Assembly (NCBI GenBank): GCA_026826555.1 | Contig: JAKSZT010053881.1 | Location: 6,642,502 to 6,706,501 of the forward strand | Direction of reading: 5' to 3' | DNA length: 64,000 bases | Origin: Tolypeutes matacus | Taxonomy: Eukaryota > Chordata > Mammalia > Cingulata > Chlamyphoridae | In this document: in pieces, positions 34,431 to 46,347 of the stretch | Layout: each line of letters starts with the position of its first letter | Position numbering within the stretch: position 1 is the stretch's first letter | Made by a program: the position numbers and the translations under genes | The notes under the pieces: generated by a model | What the model was told of the DNA's origin: nothing | Databases searched by the model: none | What the model saw: only the letters and a program-made list of their open reading frames with translations

Positions 34431-36799
34431 GGTAAAGTCTGGGAATATTGATGATTTTAATTCTGGTTATCTATGGGAGTCAACCCTCTGGGATGAAATT
34501 ACTTGATTTCCTTATCAGCAAACATTATTTAGAATCCTCAGCCATTAATCTCTATTCTAGGCATTAAATCTGAAATGTAGTTTTTTGGTTTTTTTCCAGA
34601 TTTTCATTCTTAAAGCCCAAGAATGATTTGGAGATTATATATTAGGAGACTTGGATTTTAGCTTTAGAACTCATAGTTGTATAAACTTTCCCATTTTAAT
34701 TCATCCACTTAATTTCCCATGAAGTTATCCTACTAGATTAATATGAAGGTAAATGGTTTATATCACAACTTTTCTTAATTTGTTAAGAGGAAAGAAAAAA
34801 AAAAAAAAAAAAAACCTGGCAAACCAAATTACCATCTGACGATGTTTTTGAGTTCCTTGGAAGAAAAGCTATATATGTATGTGACAAAATGGGATTGATT
34901 TATTATATACATTTTTTTTCCTCTTTTGAGAAAACTAGAGCACTTTCCAAAATAAAAACTGTATTATACAAGTATAGACCAGGGGTTTTGTGTTTTAATC
35001 TCATTATAAAGGACAGGAAAGCTGAGGCCCAGAAAGGCAGTATAATAACATGAGATAGGGAAGTTACTGATGGCCATTCAGGTTAATCATTGCCTGTCAT
35101 CATATATTCCATGCCCTGGACCAAAAATACTTTATTCAGTGTTAGGTTAGCTTCATTTACTAATATTATTTCTCAATTCCATATTTTATGAATTTTTTCT
35201 TACTAATAGAATAATTTTTAATAAGTGGCAAGCACCATGTTAAACATTTTGCATGCATTGTTTCATTTAACTCTTAAAAGAATATAAATCAAAAATAAAT
35301 AAAATAAAAAGGTAAAAAAATGTAATCCAAAGACAGTTTATTGAATAATTTAAAAATATTTTCCAAAAGTTATGCCCAACTTTTTGATCTTTGAAATGAC
35401 AAAGTCCCAAGTTTGTTGCTAAAAATATCTTAAATACAATTTGAGATCAGGGTTCTCGGCTGAATTTTGAGTATTTAATAAAACAAAAAAAGGATTGTCT
35501 TCAAGGCAAATATGAAAACCTTCCCAGCAACTTTTTCAGAGGTTGCATAGACACTAAAAAATAAAATTTTCATACCTGATTTTAAAAGTCTAGTGTTTCA
35601 ACTGTTGTAAAAGCTGTGAGAAAAACCCTTAATGGGGAGGCTGATTTGAGATTATATATCTTCAGTCTCCTGCTGGCAAATAAATACGTTTCAGAAGTGT
35701 TGTTGTTTTTTTTTTTAATATATATATTTTTTATTTTACTGGGAGGTCCCAGGTATCGAACCCAGGTCCCTCCATATGGCAGACAGATGCCCAACCATTT
35801 GAGCCACATCCCCCCCCCCAGAAGTTTTTTACCATTCAAACTGATAAATGTATATGCAATTTAAACTTTCACAAATATTTGAAGTAGGAGCTTAGGATAG
35901 CTTTTATTAACCTACAAAGTAAAAAAAAAAAAAAAAGAAACAACAAAATAATATACAGGCTGGCAATATTTAATAATATAATTTAGGGAATTCCAGCCTT
36001 ATTTCTGAGCTGTGTCTGAAAAAGTATATTAACTTGTGACTTTTTCTAATGAAATTGGTAGACTAAATTTTAGGAGCACTGAGACATCTCATTTCGATAG
36101 ATGTGTAGTTTTTAAATAAGGGTACAGAATTAGCATGGTTTGACAGGCCATCTGATATATGCAAATAAGGCCAGCTGTGAATAAGGACTGAATGAGAGAA
36201 ATAAACATATGTTAGATTGCTTGAAAAAGCTAAGTGTTTATCTAAGTGTTGATCCAGCATTTTTAAATATGTTGTGTCTAAACTTCTGTAGGAGCTTCTC
36301 TGTAATTGAAAGGAAGTGCGTGTGGGGTGATGTGTGGGCAGTGTCCTCTAGATACAGCTGTGCCAGAATGTGCCCCAGTGTGAAAAGTGAACTTACCTAT
36401 CAAGATCTGTTTGCCAAATCATGCCTTATGACGGAAGAGGCCTCTGAAGACAGTATCCCCATTTTTGTTTGATTGTTTTAATGACAGTAGCTATTTCAAG
36501 ATAACTGTCCTTCCTCATAGAATGAAGATGAACACAGAGATGGTGTGTCTAAGAAACTTCAAAAGGTGTAGACCTCCTGATTGAAGCATAGTCGACTTCT
36601 TTGATTATTTATTTTTCATTATAGTAAGTATATGTGTTCAACGTATGTTATTTTAGTCAATGCTGACTTGTATTCTTTGTTGAATAAATATTCTCTCTTT
36701 GTCAAACACCTTTATCATTGGTAGAGTGAGTTATGTTCTTCTTCCCCAATTTCAGTTGCATGTTTTAAATGAATTCCCCTTTTAGGACCTTTGAGAGGA
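34431..36799. other. non-coding stretch with two MIR traces and one SINE
   Basis: MIR-like remnants at about 34990-35080 ('gaaagctgaggcccagaaag') and 35195-35285 ('catgttaaacattttgcatg'). A SINE lies at 35699-35818. The rest is AT-rich, with A-runs at 34796-34814 and 35922-35936 and no gene. Confidence 0.55.
35699..35818 (-). mobile_element. short tRNA-derived SINE
   Basis: Antisense SINE head with 'ggtatcgaacccaggtccc' and 'catttgagccacatccc', flanked by CAGAAGT on both sides (35692-35698, 35819-35825). Same head type as the SINE at 3298. Confidence 0.78.
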
Positions 36800-37090
36800 C
36801 AAATAAAGCCATAAGCTTAGATCTGGAAAAGTCTTTATAGATTATCTGGTCCACTCTCCTCCACTGTAAGAAATTTCTTTACAGCATCCCTGACATGTGG
36901 TTGTGGTCGTCTTATTCACCTAGACCCTGCTGGGGACATAGGAAGTAACCATTTCAAAAAGTTGCCAGTTCTGTGGACATTCCACCACAAAGTGAGCCAA
37001 AATGTGTCCTTCTAAAGCTTCCACCCACCTAACTCTGCCTCCAGAACAGATGCACTTATTCTAAATCCATGTGATAGTTGTTCAAACATG
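36800..37090 (+). mobile_element. L3/CR1-type LINE fragment
   Basis: Old CR1-like 3' region in sense: 'gattatctggtccactctcc', 'acagcatccctgacatgtgg', 'ccatttcaaaaagttgccag' and 'aaagcttccacccacctaac'. Confidence 0.65.
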
Positions 37091-39580
37091 GGAAGATAAA
37101 TTGTTTTCTCTAATTATCTTTTATCTTGGCTGAACATCATCAATTACCTATGTTCCTCAGTAGGAAATGGTTTGTAGACAAGTAACTCCTGATTATTTTA
37201 TTATCTATTTAATCTTTAACCAATAGCTGAGCCAATTGGGTTCCAGGTGGTATCTCCCCAGGCAGACACAGAGAAACTGTTGCCCCTTTATCTAGGTCCC
37301 TCTATTAATGTTACAGCCAAAGGTCACTGTGTTAGCATAATAACTATCACGTTTACCTCAAAGTATATGTGTCATCTGAAATCCCTAGGTATTTTACACA
37401 TATTTTTCCATCAAGCTGTTTTCTCTCAGTCCCCTTCTCACCATGTCTTATGGTATTTTGGGGACCTAAATCCAAGCCTTTCCATTTGTTTCATATAATT
37501 CTTTTGTTGTTGGTCTTTGTCTTGCCTTGGCACACAACCTGGGCAGTTCTGGTTCACTATACGGGGTGACGCAAAATGAAGAGAGTTGAGACTTAGGTAT
37601 AGACCCACTAAACTAGGGTAAGGGAAGCGTTGGGGAGTTACATAGTCACGCTACAGCTTTAGGAGGAAGTTGAATCCTTATGTGATATGATTCCCAGAGA
37701 GAAAGCAGGCAGAAAGTTGTGCTTCAGTTCAGCATTTAAAGTCAGGGTTCGTGTGTCCAGGATCAGATGGTCCAAGGATATGTTGAAGCTGACCAACGAA
37801 ACAGAAGATACCGATTAATAGGCAGCTATGGCTCCACAATGGGTTTTCAGGGTCCAAGCCAGGATACCAGTCCCTGGAAGGGAGGCTAATTTGAACAACG
37901 AAGGCTTCCTTTGGGAGTGCTACTAGTACTGGGGGTTCTAGAGAGAAATCCAGGCCCAGGAAAGATAGTACTTCTAACTGAAGAACATCCAGAAGAAGCC
38001 CTTGGACATAAAGTTAGAGCCGGACCAGCAGCAGGGAGTGACTATGGTACCACGGTTTTACTTCTCTTTCCATGACTACCTGCTTAACATTCAGTCCTCC
38101 TGCTTTTCCCTACATATTAGATTTCCTAGTAGATCAAATGAGATGTGTTCCTTTCCATAAGATTTTTAAAGCAGTTCTATTGAGATATATTCATATACCA
38201 TACAATCTAACCAAAGTATACAAACAATGGCTCCATACAATTTTTTTCCACTTTTTTATATTTTTTAAAAGATACTTTGATTACATAAATGTTACAGTGA
38301 ATATATAGGGGATTCCCATATGCTCCATATGATTTTAACTTTATAAATATTTTCTTTTCTTTACTATGAGAAATATTTTAATTAAATTGTTTCTATAATT
38401 ATCATTTGTTTTTTTAATTATTTACTTTTGTGGGAACATGAATATTAAGGGCTAATTAAAAAGACTCTGAAGACTGTAATAGCTTAAAAATGGGGAGGCC
38501 TTCACTAAGTACTCCAGTGGAATTTGTATAATCTTAGAATTTGATCTTGCAAACTTAAATATCTGTCCTTTACTTTATGGAAATTCATTATAGAATTTGG
38601 GTTAGCTCTGAAGTTACCAATGTCCAGATACTTTATAAGATCTAAATATTTCCCTTTACCTTGCCAACTCTGTGCCATCTCGTAGATGGCCTGGATTTTA
38701 CTAATTAGTAATTTTTTTAATGATTGATTAATATAATGCTGAACATGGAGAGAAATTCCCACAAGAATTGTTTTAAGTGCTTTCCAACATGGAAGTGCAT
38801 AATCTGTCTAGTTATTCCAAAGGCAAAAAGAATTAATTTAATAATAGAGTATGCCCTTAATCGTTTATCTTATTAATATATTAATTAATAATACATCAAA
38901 ACATTAAAAATGAGAGTCCCCATCGTAGAGCCTTCTGGGTTTTTTTTTTTTTTTCCATCCTTTTTTAAGCTGTTGTTTCCAAAATTTTAAATACTATAAA
39001 TTGGACATGTCCAAAGGTTAAAAAGAGCATGAGAAAAAAGGAGCTAATGCATTAGATGACATTTTGTTTTGAGTGTAGAATCGGTAGATCCCTCTAAGTC
39101 TACAGAATAATTTTATAAACTGCTGCTTGCTCAAAAGAGGCTCCTTGTGATAATGAAAACACTCTTAGCCTCCAAACATGAGGGTGGATATGAAAACAAG
39201 CTTATTCAGACCTTTTGGAAGGCTTAAAATATGGCTCTTAGAAATTAGTAGCATAAGAACAAGTTTTCCTAATGTCAGTTGTAGAAAAATTGGCTCCTAG
39301 TTTCTAATAGCCCAGCTTAGAGTGGAGATCCAGGAGGTATTTAGACAGTTCCCTCAAATCCTGTCCCCACACACCCCTAAAGATCCAGGCTGGCCATCAC
39401 CTAATGATTGTCCATCTAAAGGAATTTACAGGGCAGATTTGGGGTGTCCCTTGATCAGCCCTGTCTCCCAATTTTTAACCTCTGAGCTAAATCCTTCTTG
39501 AGTAGATATATGGACATGCATCAGAGTTCTTTATTTTGGATATTTGCTTCAGTGTTTTTTCTTTTATTTTCCTCATCTAG
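37091..39580. other. non-coding sequence before the LRRC8B coding exon
   Basis: 37560-38060 is a more GC-balanced block with no repeat I can name. 38160-38340 is an antisense old LINE tail. The last bases, with a pyrimidine-rich tract and AG at 39579-39580, form the splice acceptor of the coding exon. An upstream ATG at 39544 is in frame but lies inside the intron, ahead of the acceptor. Confidence 0.55.
38160..38340 (-). mobile_element. L1 3' end fragment, antisense
   Basis: Antisense L1 tail text: 'gcagttctattgagatatat', 'ccatacaatctaaccaaagt', 'ttacataaatgttacagtg'. Decayed. Confidence 0.6.
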
Positions 39581-39606
39581 TTTCTGTACTCCTACAAGTG
39601 AACGTC
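39581..39606 (+). other. LRRC8B: LRRC8B 5' UTR end within the first coding exon
   Basis: The acceptor 'ttttcctcatctag' ends at 39580, so the exon starts at 39581 and gives 26 bases of 5' UTR before the ATG at 39607. The earlier non-coding exons and the promoter were not found in the window. Confidence 0.75.
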
Positions 39607-41751
39607 ATGATTACACTAACGGAGCTGAAATGTTTAGCAGACGCGCAGTCATCTTATCACATCCTAAAGCCATGGTGGGATGTCTTCTGGTATTACATCA
39701 CCCTGATCATGCTGCTGGTGGCCGTGCTGGCCGGAGCCCTCCAGCTCACGCAGAGCAGGGTTTTGTGCTGTCTTCCATGTAAAGTGGAATTCGACAATCA
39801 CTGTGCTGTGCCTTGGGACATCCTGAAAGCCAGTGTGAACATGTCCTTGGATCGTGGGACACCGCTCCCGCTCCCCCTCAGAATCCAGAATGACCTCCAC
39901 CGGCAGCAGTACTCCTACATCGACGCTGTCTGCTACGAGAAGCAGCTCCATTGGTTTGCTAAGTTTTTCCCTTACCTGGTGCTCTTGCACACGCTTATCT
40001 TTGCAGCCTGCAGCAACTTTTGGCTTCACTACCCCAGTACCAGTTCCAGGCTGGAGCATTTTGTGGCCATTCTTCACAAGTGCTTTGATTCTCCGTGGAC
40101 CACTCGCGCACTGTCAGAAACCGTGGCCGAGCAATCAGTGAGGACCCTGACACTCTCCAAGTCCAAGTCCAAGGTTTTACTTTCATCCTCAGGGTGTTCG
40201 GCTGAAGTTGATTCCAGCAAGCAGTCAATGCCCTACCCGCAGCCGGGCTTGGAGTCGGCCGGCATAGAAAGCCCCACTTCCAGTGTCCTGGACAAGAAGG
40301 AGGGAGAACAGGCTAAAGCCATTTTTGAAAAAGTGAAAAGATTCCGCATGCATGTGGAACAGAAGGACATCATTTATAGAGTCTACCTGAAGCAGATAAT
40401 AGTTAAAGTCATTTTGTTTGTCCTTATCATTACTTATGTCCCCTATTTTTTAAGCTACATCACTCTCGAAATCGACTGTTCAGTTGATGTGCAGGCTTTT
40501 ACAGGCTATAAGCGCTACCAGTGTGTCTACTCTTTGGCAGAAATATTTAAGGTCCTGGCTTCATTTTATGTCATCTTGGTTATACTTTATGGTCTCACCT
40601 CTTCCTACAGCTTGTGGTGGATGCTGAAGAGTTCCCTGAAGCAATATTCCTTTGAAGCACTAAGAGAAAAAAGCAACTACAGTGATATCCCTGATGTCAA
40701 AAATGACTTTGCCTTCATCCTCCACTTAGCTGACCAGTATGATCCTCTTTATTCCAAACGCTTCTCCATATTCCTGTCAGAGGTCAGTGAGAACAAACTG
40801 AAACAGATTAACCTCAATAACGAATGGACGGTTGAGAAACTGAAAAGCAAGCTTGTGAAAAATTCCCAGGACAAGGTAGAACTGCATCTTTTCATGCTGA
40901 ATGGTCTTCCAGACAATGTCTTTGAGCTAACTGAAATCGAAGTGCTAAGCCTGGAGCTGATCCCCGAAGTCAAGCTGCCCTCCACGGTCTCCCAGCTGGT
41001 CAACCTCAAGGAGCTTCACGTGTACCATTCCTCTCTGGTGGTGGACCATCCTGCTCTGGCCTTCCTAGAGGAGAATTTAAAAATCCTGCGCCTGAAATTT
41101 ACTGAAATGGGGAAAATCCCACGCTGGGTATTTCACCTGAGGAATCTCAAGGAACTTTATTTGTCAGGCTGTGTTCTGCCCGAGCAGTTGAGCACCATGC
41201 AGATGGAGGGTTTTCAGGACTTAAAAAACCTGAGAAGCCTCTACCTGAAGAGCAGCCTCTCCCGGATTCCCCAAGTTGTTACAGACCTCCTGCCTTCACT
41301 GCAGAAGTTGTCCCTCGATAACGAGGGAAGCAAACTGGTTGTGTTGAACAACTTGAAAAAGATGGTCAAACTGAAGAGCCTGGAACTGATCGGCTGTGAC
41401 CTAGAACGCATTCCACACTCCATTTTCAGCTTGAACAATTTGCATGAGTTAGACCTAAAAGAAAATAACCTTAAAACTGTGGAAGAGATCATTAGCTTTC
41501 AGCATCTCCAGAACCTTTCCTGCTTAAAGTTGTGGCATAATAACATTGCTTATATTCCTGCCCAGATTGGGGCATTATCTAACCTAGAGCAGCTCTCTTT
41601 GGACCATAATAATATTGAGAATCTGCCCCTGCAGCTTTTCCTATGCACCAAGCTATATTATTTGGATCTAAGCTATAACCACCTGACCTTCATTCCGGAA
41701 GAAATCCAGTATCTGAGTAATTTGCAGTATTTTGCTGTGACCAACAATAAC
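39607..41751 (+). CDS. LRRC8B: LRRC8B, first coding exon (codons 1-715)
   Basis: LRRC8B is a subunit of the volume-regulated anion channel, a plasma-membrane hexamer that needs LRRC8A and releases chloride and osmolytes when cells swell. The start MITLTELKCLADAQSS is the family N-terminus; position -3 is G. Membrane segments lie near residues 25-46, 118-140, 262-285 and 310-332. The first outer loop holds C54, C55, C58, C66 and C109, and the second C291 and C306. The inner loop (141-258) is charged, with a triple Ser-Lys repeat at 184-189. Leucine-rich repeats start near residue 400 and run to the exon end. The exon ends AAC|gtaagt at phase 0 after an Asn-Asn-Asn run; open frame into the intron stops at 41844. 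With exon 2 the protein has 805 residues, against 803 in human as I recall. No stop or frameshift is seen, so the gene looks functional. Close identity to LRRC8B separates it from LRRC8A, C, D and E. Confidence 0.97.
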
Positions 41752-42929
41752 GTAAGTAAATCCCTTTTCCCCTTCATTCAGCTAGTCTTTTTAGCATCTA
41801 CTGTACTTCCAGTGTGTAATATAGGAAAAGAAAATGGGCTTTAAGTCATATTAAATGTCCTCTGAGCCTGGCCTGATGCCCACTGACTAGACATGATCCT
41901 GGACAAATTACCAGAACACTAAGCATCAATTTTAACCTAACTTAGAAGTTGTCATGGATATTTTACCAAAAAGTATATATATATATAAAACATTTGGCAC
42001 AGTTCCTGGTGCATAGTGGTTGCTCAACAACTGTTAGTTCTCTGTATACTCTTTCCCATTTTCTACGTAGAATCACAATTGACATAATTTAAACAAATTA
42101 GTTATGATAGCACTTACTTTTTATTTTAGAAAGCCCTTAAGTACTTAGAAAGCTTGATAAAAGTTTTCAGCTTTCCAAATCTGTCATAGAGAAGAATAAC
42201 TTTTTGTTAAAAATGCCGAGATCATGAATTATTCATCAATCTTTTTTATGATGCACTAAGAAAAACTTGAAAAATCTACGTGCATGTCTAGAAAGACAAT
42301 TCAAAATGAAAGGTCTTGGAAGCTTTTTCCAGCATTCATGCTGGAAAATAAACCATAATTTACAACAGTAAAGCCAATTTAAGAAAAACTGAACTTCATT
42401 GAAACAAGAAAAAACAAAACAAATGAGTAGTTTCTTAAGTTAAAATGTGAAGGGAGAGGGGAAAAAAAAGAAATTTTTATGCTAATCTAAAGGGCAGAAA
42501 GAGTGAAGGTGGTGTCCATATGGGGAGAAGAAAAAACAGCTGTCAGAAAGCAGGTCTTCCAGGAGATGAGACTGATCTTCCTCTAGGTGAAAATGGACAC
42601 TGTTATTTTCTTCTACCCCACCCAAAAATGTATTCTCTCCTAGCCTTTTTATAATTTCTACCTCATGCTGGATATAGCTGTGAGCATGATGTTGGCTAAT
42701 GAAAATCACCAGACATTATTTTGGAAAACCATGGGTTGTTGGAGAAATACCAGAAAATTGGGGAGCGGGGGTAGGATGAGTATCTCACAGAATTCATGCT
42801 GATTTTTAGAACTCTAGGATTTTACTCCCATGTGGAAGGATGGAACCCACTCTAAGATAATATGAGAATTTTTCAGGTCTTAAAGGATTAAGAGGTTTTA
42901 AAACTATTTTAGGATTGATCTAGACTAGC

Positions 42930-43115
42930 AATGGTTTTTAAACCTTAGCATGCATCAGAATTACCTGATAGGCTTGTTAGGACGCAGGTTCCTGGGTGCC
43001 ACCCCTGCGGTTTCTGAGTCAGAAGGTCTAGGATAAGGCCCAAGAGTCTCCATTCCTAACAAGACCTAACAAGTGAAGCTGATGGTGCTGGTCTGGAGGA
43101 TTATCATTAGTGGTG
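42930..43115 (+). mobile_element. MER5-type hAT element
   Basis: MER5A-like: 'atggtttttaaaccttagca' start, 'catcagaattacctgatagg', 'ggtttctgagtcagaaggtc', 'gaagctgatggtgctggtct'. Confidence 0.75.
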
Positions 43116-44050
43116 TAAAATTATCCGATCTACTGATAATTTTGGTCACATTTTCTCATTATTAAACCTATAATAAACAATTCATTTTATTTTGAAAGGC
43201 ATGGGTTCCAATAAATTGTTACTCGGTCATTAAATGAATATTTTGAAAGTCACAAGTGATTAAATTGTTAGCTGGCCATGCATTTTTAAATCTGTAAGCA
43301 GGTTAATGTTTCAGCCAGGTTGATATAATGAAACCCTAAGACCAAGGTCTTAGGAACTTTTGACACCAAGCTTATTGACTGGGTAACCATGTCTGAAACA
43401 GTAACTGTTGAGTATCAGGCACATCCTTTGTTGAATAAGTGGGATCTTGACTAAGAAAGAATACTATGTAGCACATGAAAAGTCTTATGCTGAAGGTACT
43501 TTATAGTCAGAGTGGAATGACATCTTTGCCTGGGTCATCTCAGATATCTGATAAACCAGCAGTTGCAGAGCATTCCCAGAGACATAACAATGAATTTAAA
43601 ACTTTCAAACGGATGAAGAACACTCCGCTCAGAACTTAGAGTCAAAGAAGCCCTGTTAAGAGACTTAGTAAGGATGTGCAGAAACTGGAATTCACTCAGA
43701 AGACAGTGATGAGGGAGATGAAAAGTCTTGAATCAATTCCTTTCTGATAGAATAGTTTAGCCTACAGATTGGAAGTATTGGGGGTAGAGAACAAACTACA
43801 AGTTTGGTCTTCAAATATTTTAAAGACTTCCATGGCAAAGAACACTTGTTTTAAGTAGCCACAGTGTTAGAAGTAGGACAAGCAGAAGATTTCTCATCTT
43901 TCCAAGATTGAATGAGCATTTGAGGAGAGAGAAGTGATGCCTTAATAAGTTTCCAGGCATAGATTGCCAACTATGTGGTGGGAATCTTGTTAAAGGATGT
44001 CAGGTATTCATGTTTCTTGTGGGGATTTAGCTCATTTCAAGGTGTCTTTT

Positions 44051-44155
44051 TTGTTTTTTTGTGTGTTTTTGTTTTTCAGGAGGAACTGGGAACCAAACCT
44101 GGGACCTCCCATTTGGGAGGTGGGCGCTCAATTGCTTGAGCCACATCTGCTTCCC
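44051..44155 (-). mobile_element. short tRNA-derived SINE
   Basis: Perfect 14 bp duplication TCAAGGTGTCTTTT at 44037-44050 and 44156-44169. Antisense promoter with 'gggaaccaaacctggg' and 'gcttgagccacatctgc'. T-rich left end. Confidence 0.88.
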
Positions 44156-44933
44156 TCAAGGTGTCTTTTAACTCCCAGATTCTCATCATTTTATGAGGTT
44201 GACCAAATCATTTATAAAAAGTTAGGAAAAAAAAAAAAAAATTGGAAGCATAAATATTTAGATATGCATATACTCAGAATTCATGAGCCCCTTTGAATGA
44301 TGGTAAATATTAGTGAAAGAAGAGGTTTTAAACTTTTGTTCTAAAGACTTGGACAGTATATCAAGTTTGTGCAGGCAACAAATATTAACTCTGAAGTTAA
44401 GCAGAAAAGGCATTTTTCTAAAGGCTATCTCATACCATCACTGGAAAGTCTGCAGAATCAAGCTTGGAATACAGTCAAGCACAAAGTAAGTCAGATATCA
44501 TTGAGGACCACAGCTGAGATTATAGCATAAAAGCAAAATGGGAGGATACCGTACCACCAAATATACAAGCAGTTGGCACCAGCCCAAGGTATTGGAGCTG
44601 CCCCTGAAAACTCGATGTTGCTGCTAACGAGGCCTTGCACTCCCACAAAACAGATTCTTCATGATTTCTGCTTCTTTGTGACACTAGCCCCAATTCAGTG
44701 TCCTAGTCTGAGCATCTGATCGACACAGCTTATGAATACCCCATTCTAGCGGTAAGGCAGCCGGGAACACAAGAATCCAGCAGTGTAGTTTCTCTAGTGG
44801 GTAGTGGGCTCTGCCTGCCACCAATAATCATACGTAGTAAATTTCCTAAACATAGGAAGATGTTGAGCATTCCCCCAAATGGCAAACTGAAAAGGCACTC
44901 TAGTTTCTTCCACAAGCCATCGAAAACGTTATG

Positions 44934-45027
44934 AGAGGAGCGGATATAGTGGTTGAGTACCTGCTTCCCACGTACAAGGTCCTGGATTCGATCTCCAGTA
45001 CCTCCTAAAAACAAACAAAAAAACAAC
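44934..45027 (+). mobile_element. short tRNA-derived SINE, sense
   Basis: Sense head 'gagcggatatagtggttgag' with an A-box-like start and B-box-like GGATTCGATCTCC (about 44983), then an A-rich (AAAC)n tail. Duplication not evident. Confidence 0.75.
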
Positions 45028-45384
45028 TCTCCTTGGGGAGCCAAATCCACCCATATTCTATTTCATTTTACAGCACCTAAACTAAGAATAGTGTTTATGT
45101 ATTTAAGTGGTTAGGAAAAAAATCAAAAGATTATTTCATGACATATGAAAATTATATGAAATTCAAATTTCAGCATTCCTAAATAAATTCCATTCTTCTC
45201 ATTAGTAGACCTGTATTACAAAAATTACAAAATTTATTGTAATTTTTTAATTTTCAGCACTTAGTAGAAATTTTTTTTCTCATTATATAAATACCTACAT
45301 AATAGCTTCAATTTTTGCCTTTTGCCCCACAAAGCCTAAAACATCTTCTATCCTGGCCCTTTAGAGAAAAACTTTGCTGACTCC

Positions 45385-45540
45385 TGGTCTAATAAAATAT
45401 CCTCATTTTAGCTATGTTGAAACGGAGGCCTAGAATGACTTGCCTGAGGTCTGACAGCTTCCTAGTAGTAGAGCTAAGATAGACCCCGAGTCCTCCAATC
45501 CCTACTCTAGTGCCTTTTCTTCTGGATCTCAGATGCCTCA
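45385..45540 (+). mobile_element. MIR SINE
   Basis: MIR right half in sense: 'gacttgcctgaggtctgac', 'agcttcctagtagtagagc', 'ctactctagtgccttttctt'. Confidence 0.7.
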
Positions 45541-45865
45541 GTCCAAGTGATGTTACATGGTGTGCATGAATGGATATGGGAGGTGGGAGGGTAAGGCAAC
45601 ATCCATTGCTATCTATCCCAATGCCAGAGGGTAAATGGGATAGTGGTGGTATTGGTTATGATAAAGTAGCACAAACTGGGGGAGGATTTAACCAGCTTCA
45701 CTCAGATCTTACAAACCACTGCAGTTTACACCTAGGTCTTCTCATGTCCACATTGGTGCATTTAATACATTTCTCTTAACTCTAAGACTTCTAGCCAGAA
45801 AGTGAGTGAAGAAATTTCTTCTGAAAGATCACTAATGTGACAGCGCTTGTTTGTCATCACTTCTT

Positions 45866-46054
45866 TTTTTTTTTTTTTTTTTTTAAGATTTTATTTATTT
45901 ATTCATTTATCCCCCCCTTGCTGCTTGTGCTCGCTGGGTCAGCTAACCACGCCGTGCGGGTGGGCTTGCCTTCACCAGGAGGCCCCGGGAACCGAACCCG
46001 GGGCCTCCCATATGGTAAACGGGAGCCCTACTGATTGAGCCACAGCCGCTTCCC
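45866..46054 (-). mobile_element. young DAS-type SINE
   Basis: Perfect 14 bp duplication TGTCATCACTTCTT at 45852-45865 and 46055-46068. The T-run left end is the reversed tail. The body is nearly identical to the copies at 7707, 32164 and 32529. Confidence 0.94.
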
Positions 46055-46347
46055 TGTCATCACTTCTTAGAAATGGAAATATTCAGCTCTGTTTCTTAGA
46101 ATGAATGGATTTTATGGATTTGGTTAATGGGCCCTGAAATAGCATATGTCACTGGTCAGAAAAAAAAAATCTGACATTGAGAAGGACTCTGAATAAGGTC
46201 TCAGCCTCTGGGCAGCAGTGGAGCATTCAATTATTAACGTCTACCATAGATACAGAAAGAGAATCATCCTGGTTCTGGGGCTTCCAATCCATTTTGCTGG
46301 TTGTCGGGGAAATCTAGGATATGGAGTGTTAATTTAGCCATTAGTTT

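Noticed and set aside
39544..39606. In-frame upstream ATG that would extend LRRC8B by 21 residues
   Set aside because: It lies before the splice acceptor AG at 39579-39580. The family N-terminus starts at 39607.
39664..40228. Antisense open frames across the LRRC8B exon
   Set aside because: Shadows of a conserved coding exon; no independent support.
39640..40350. CpG-island promoter
   Set aside because: The higher GC content is explained by the coding exon. No promoter features or dense CpG were seen.
41752..41844. Open frame running past the first coding exon
   Set aside because: The donor gtaagt at 41752 and the exact in-frame join to 50651 show that this is intron.
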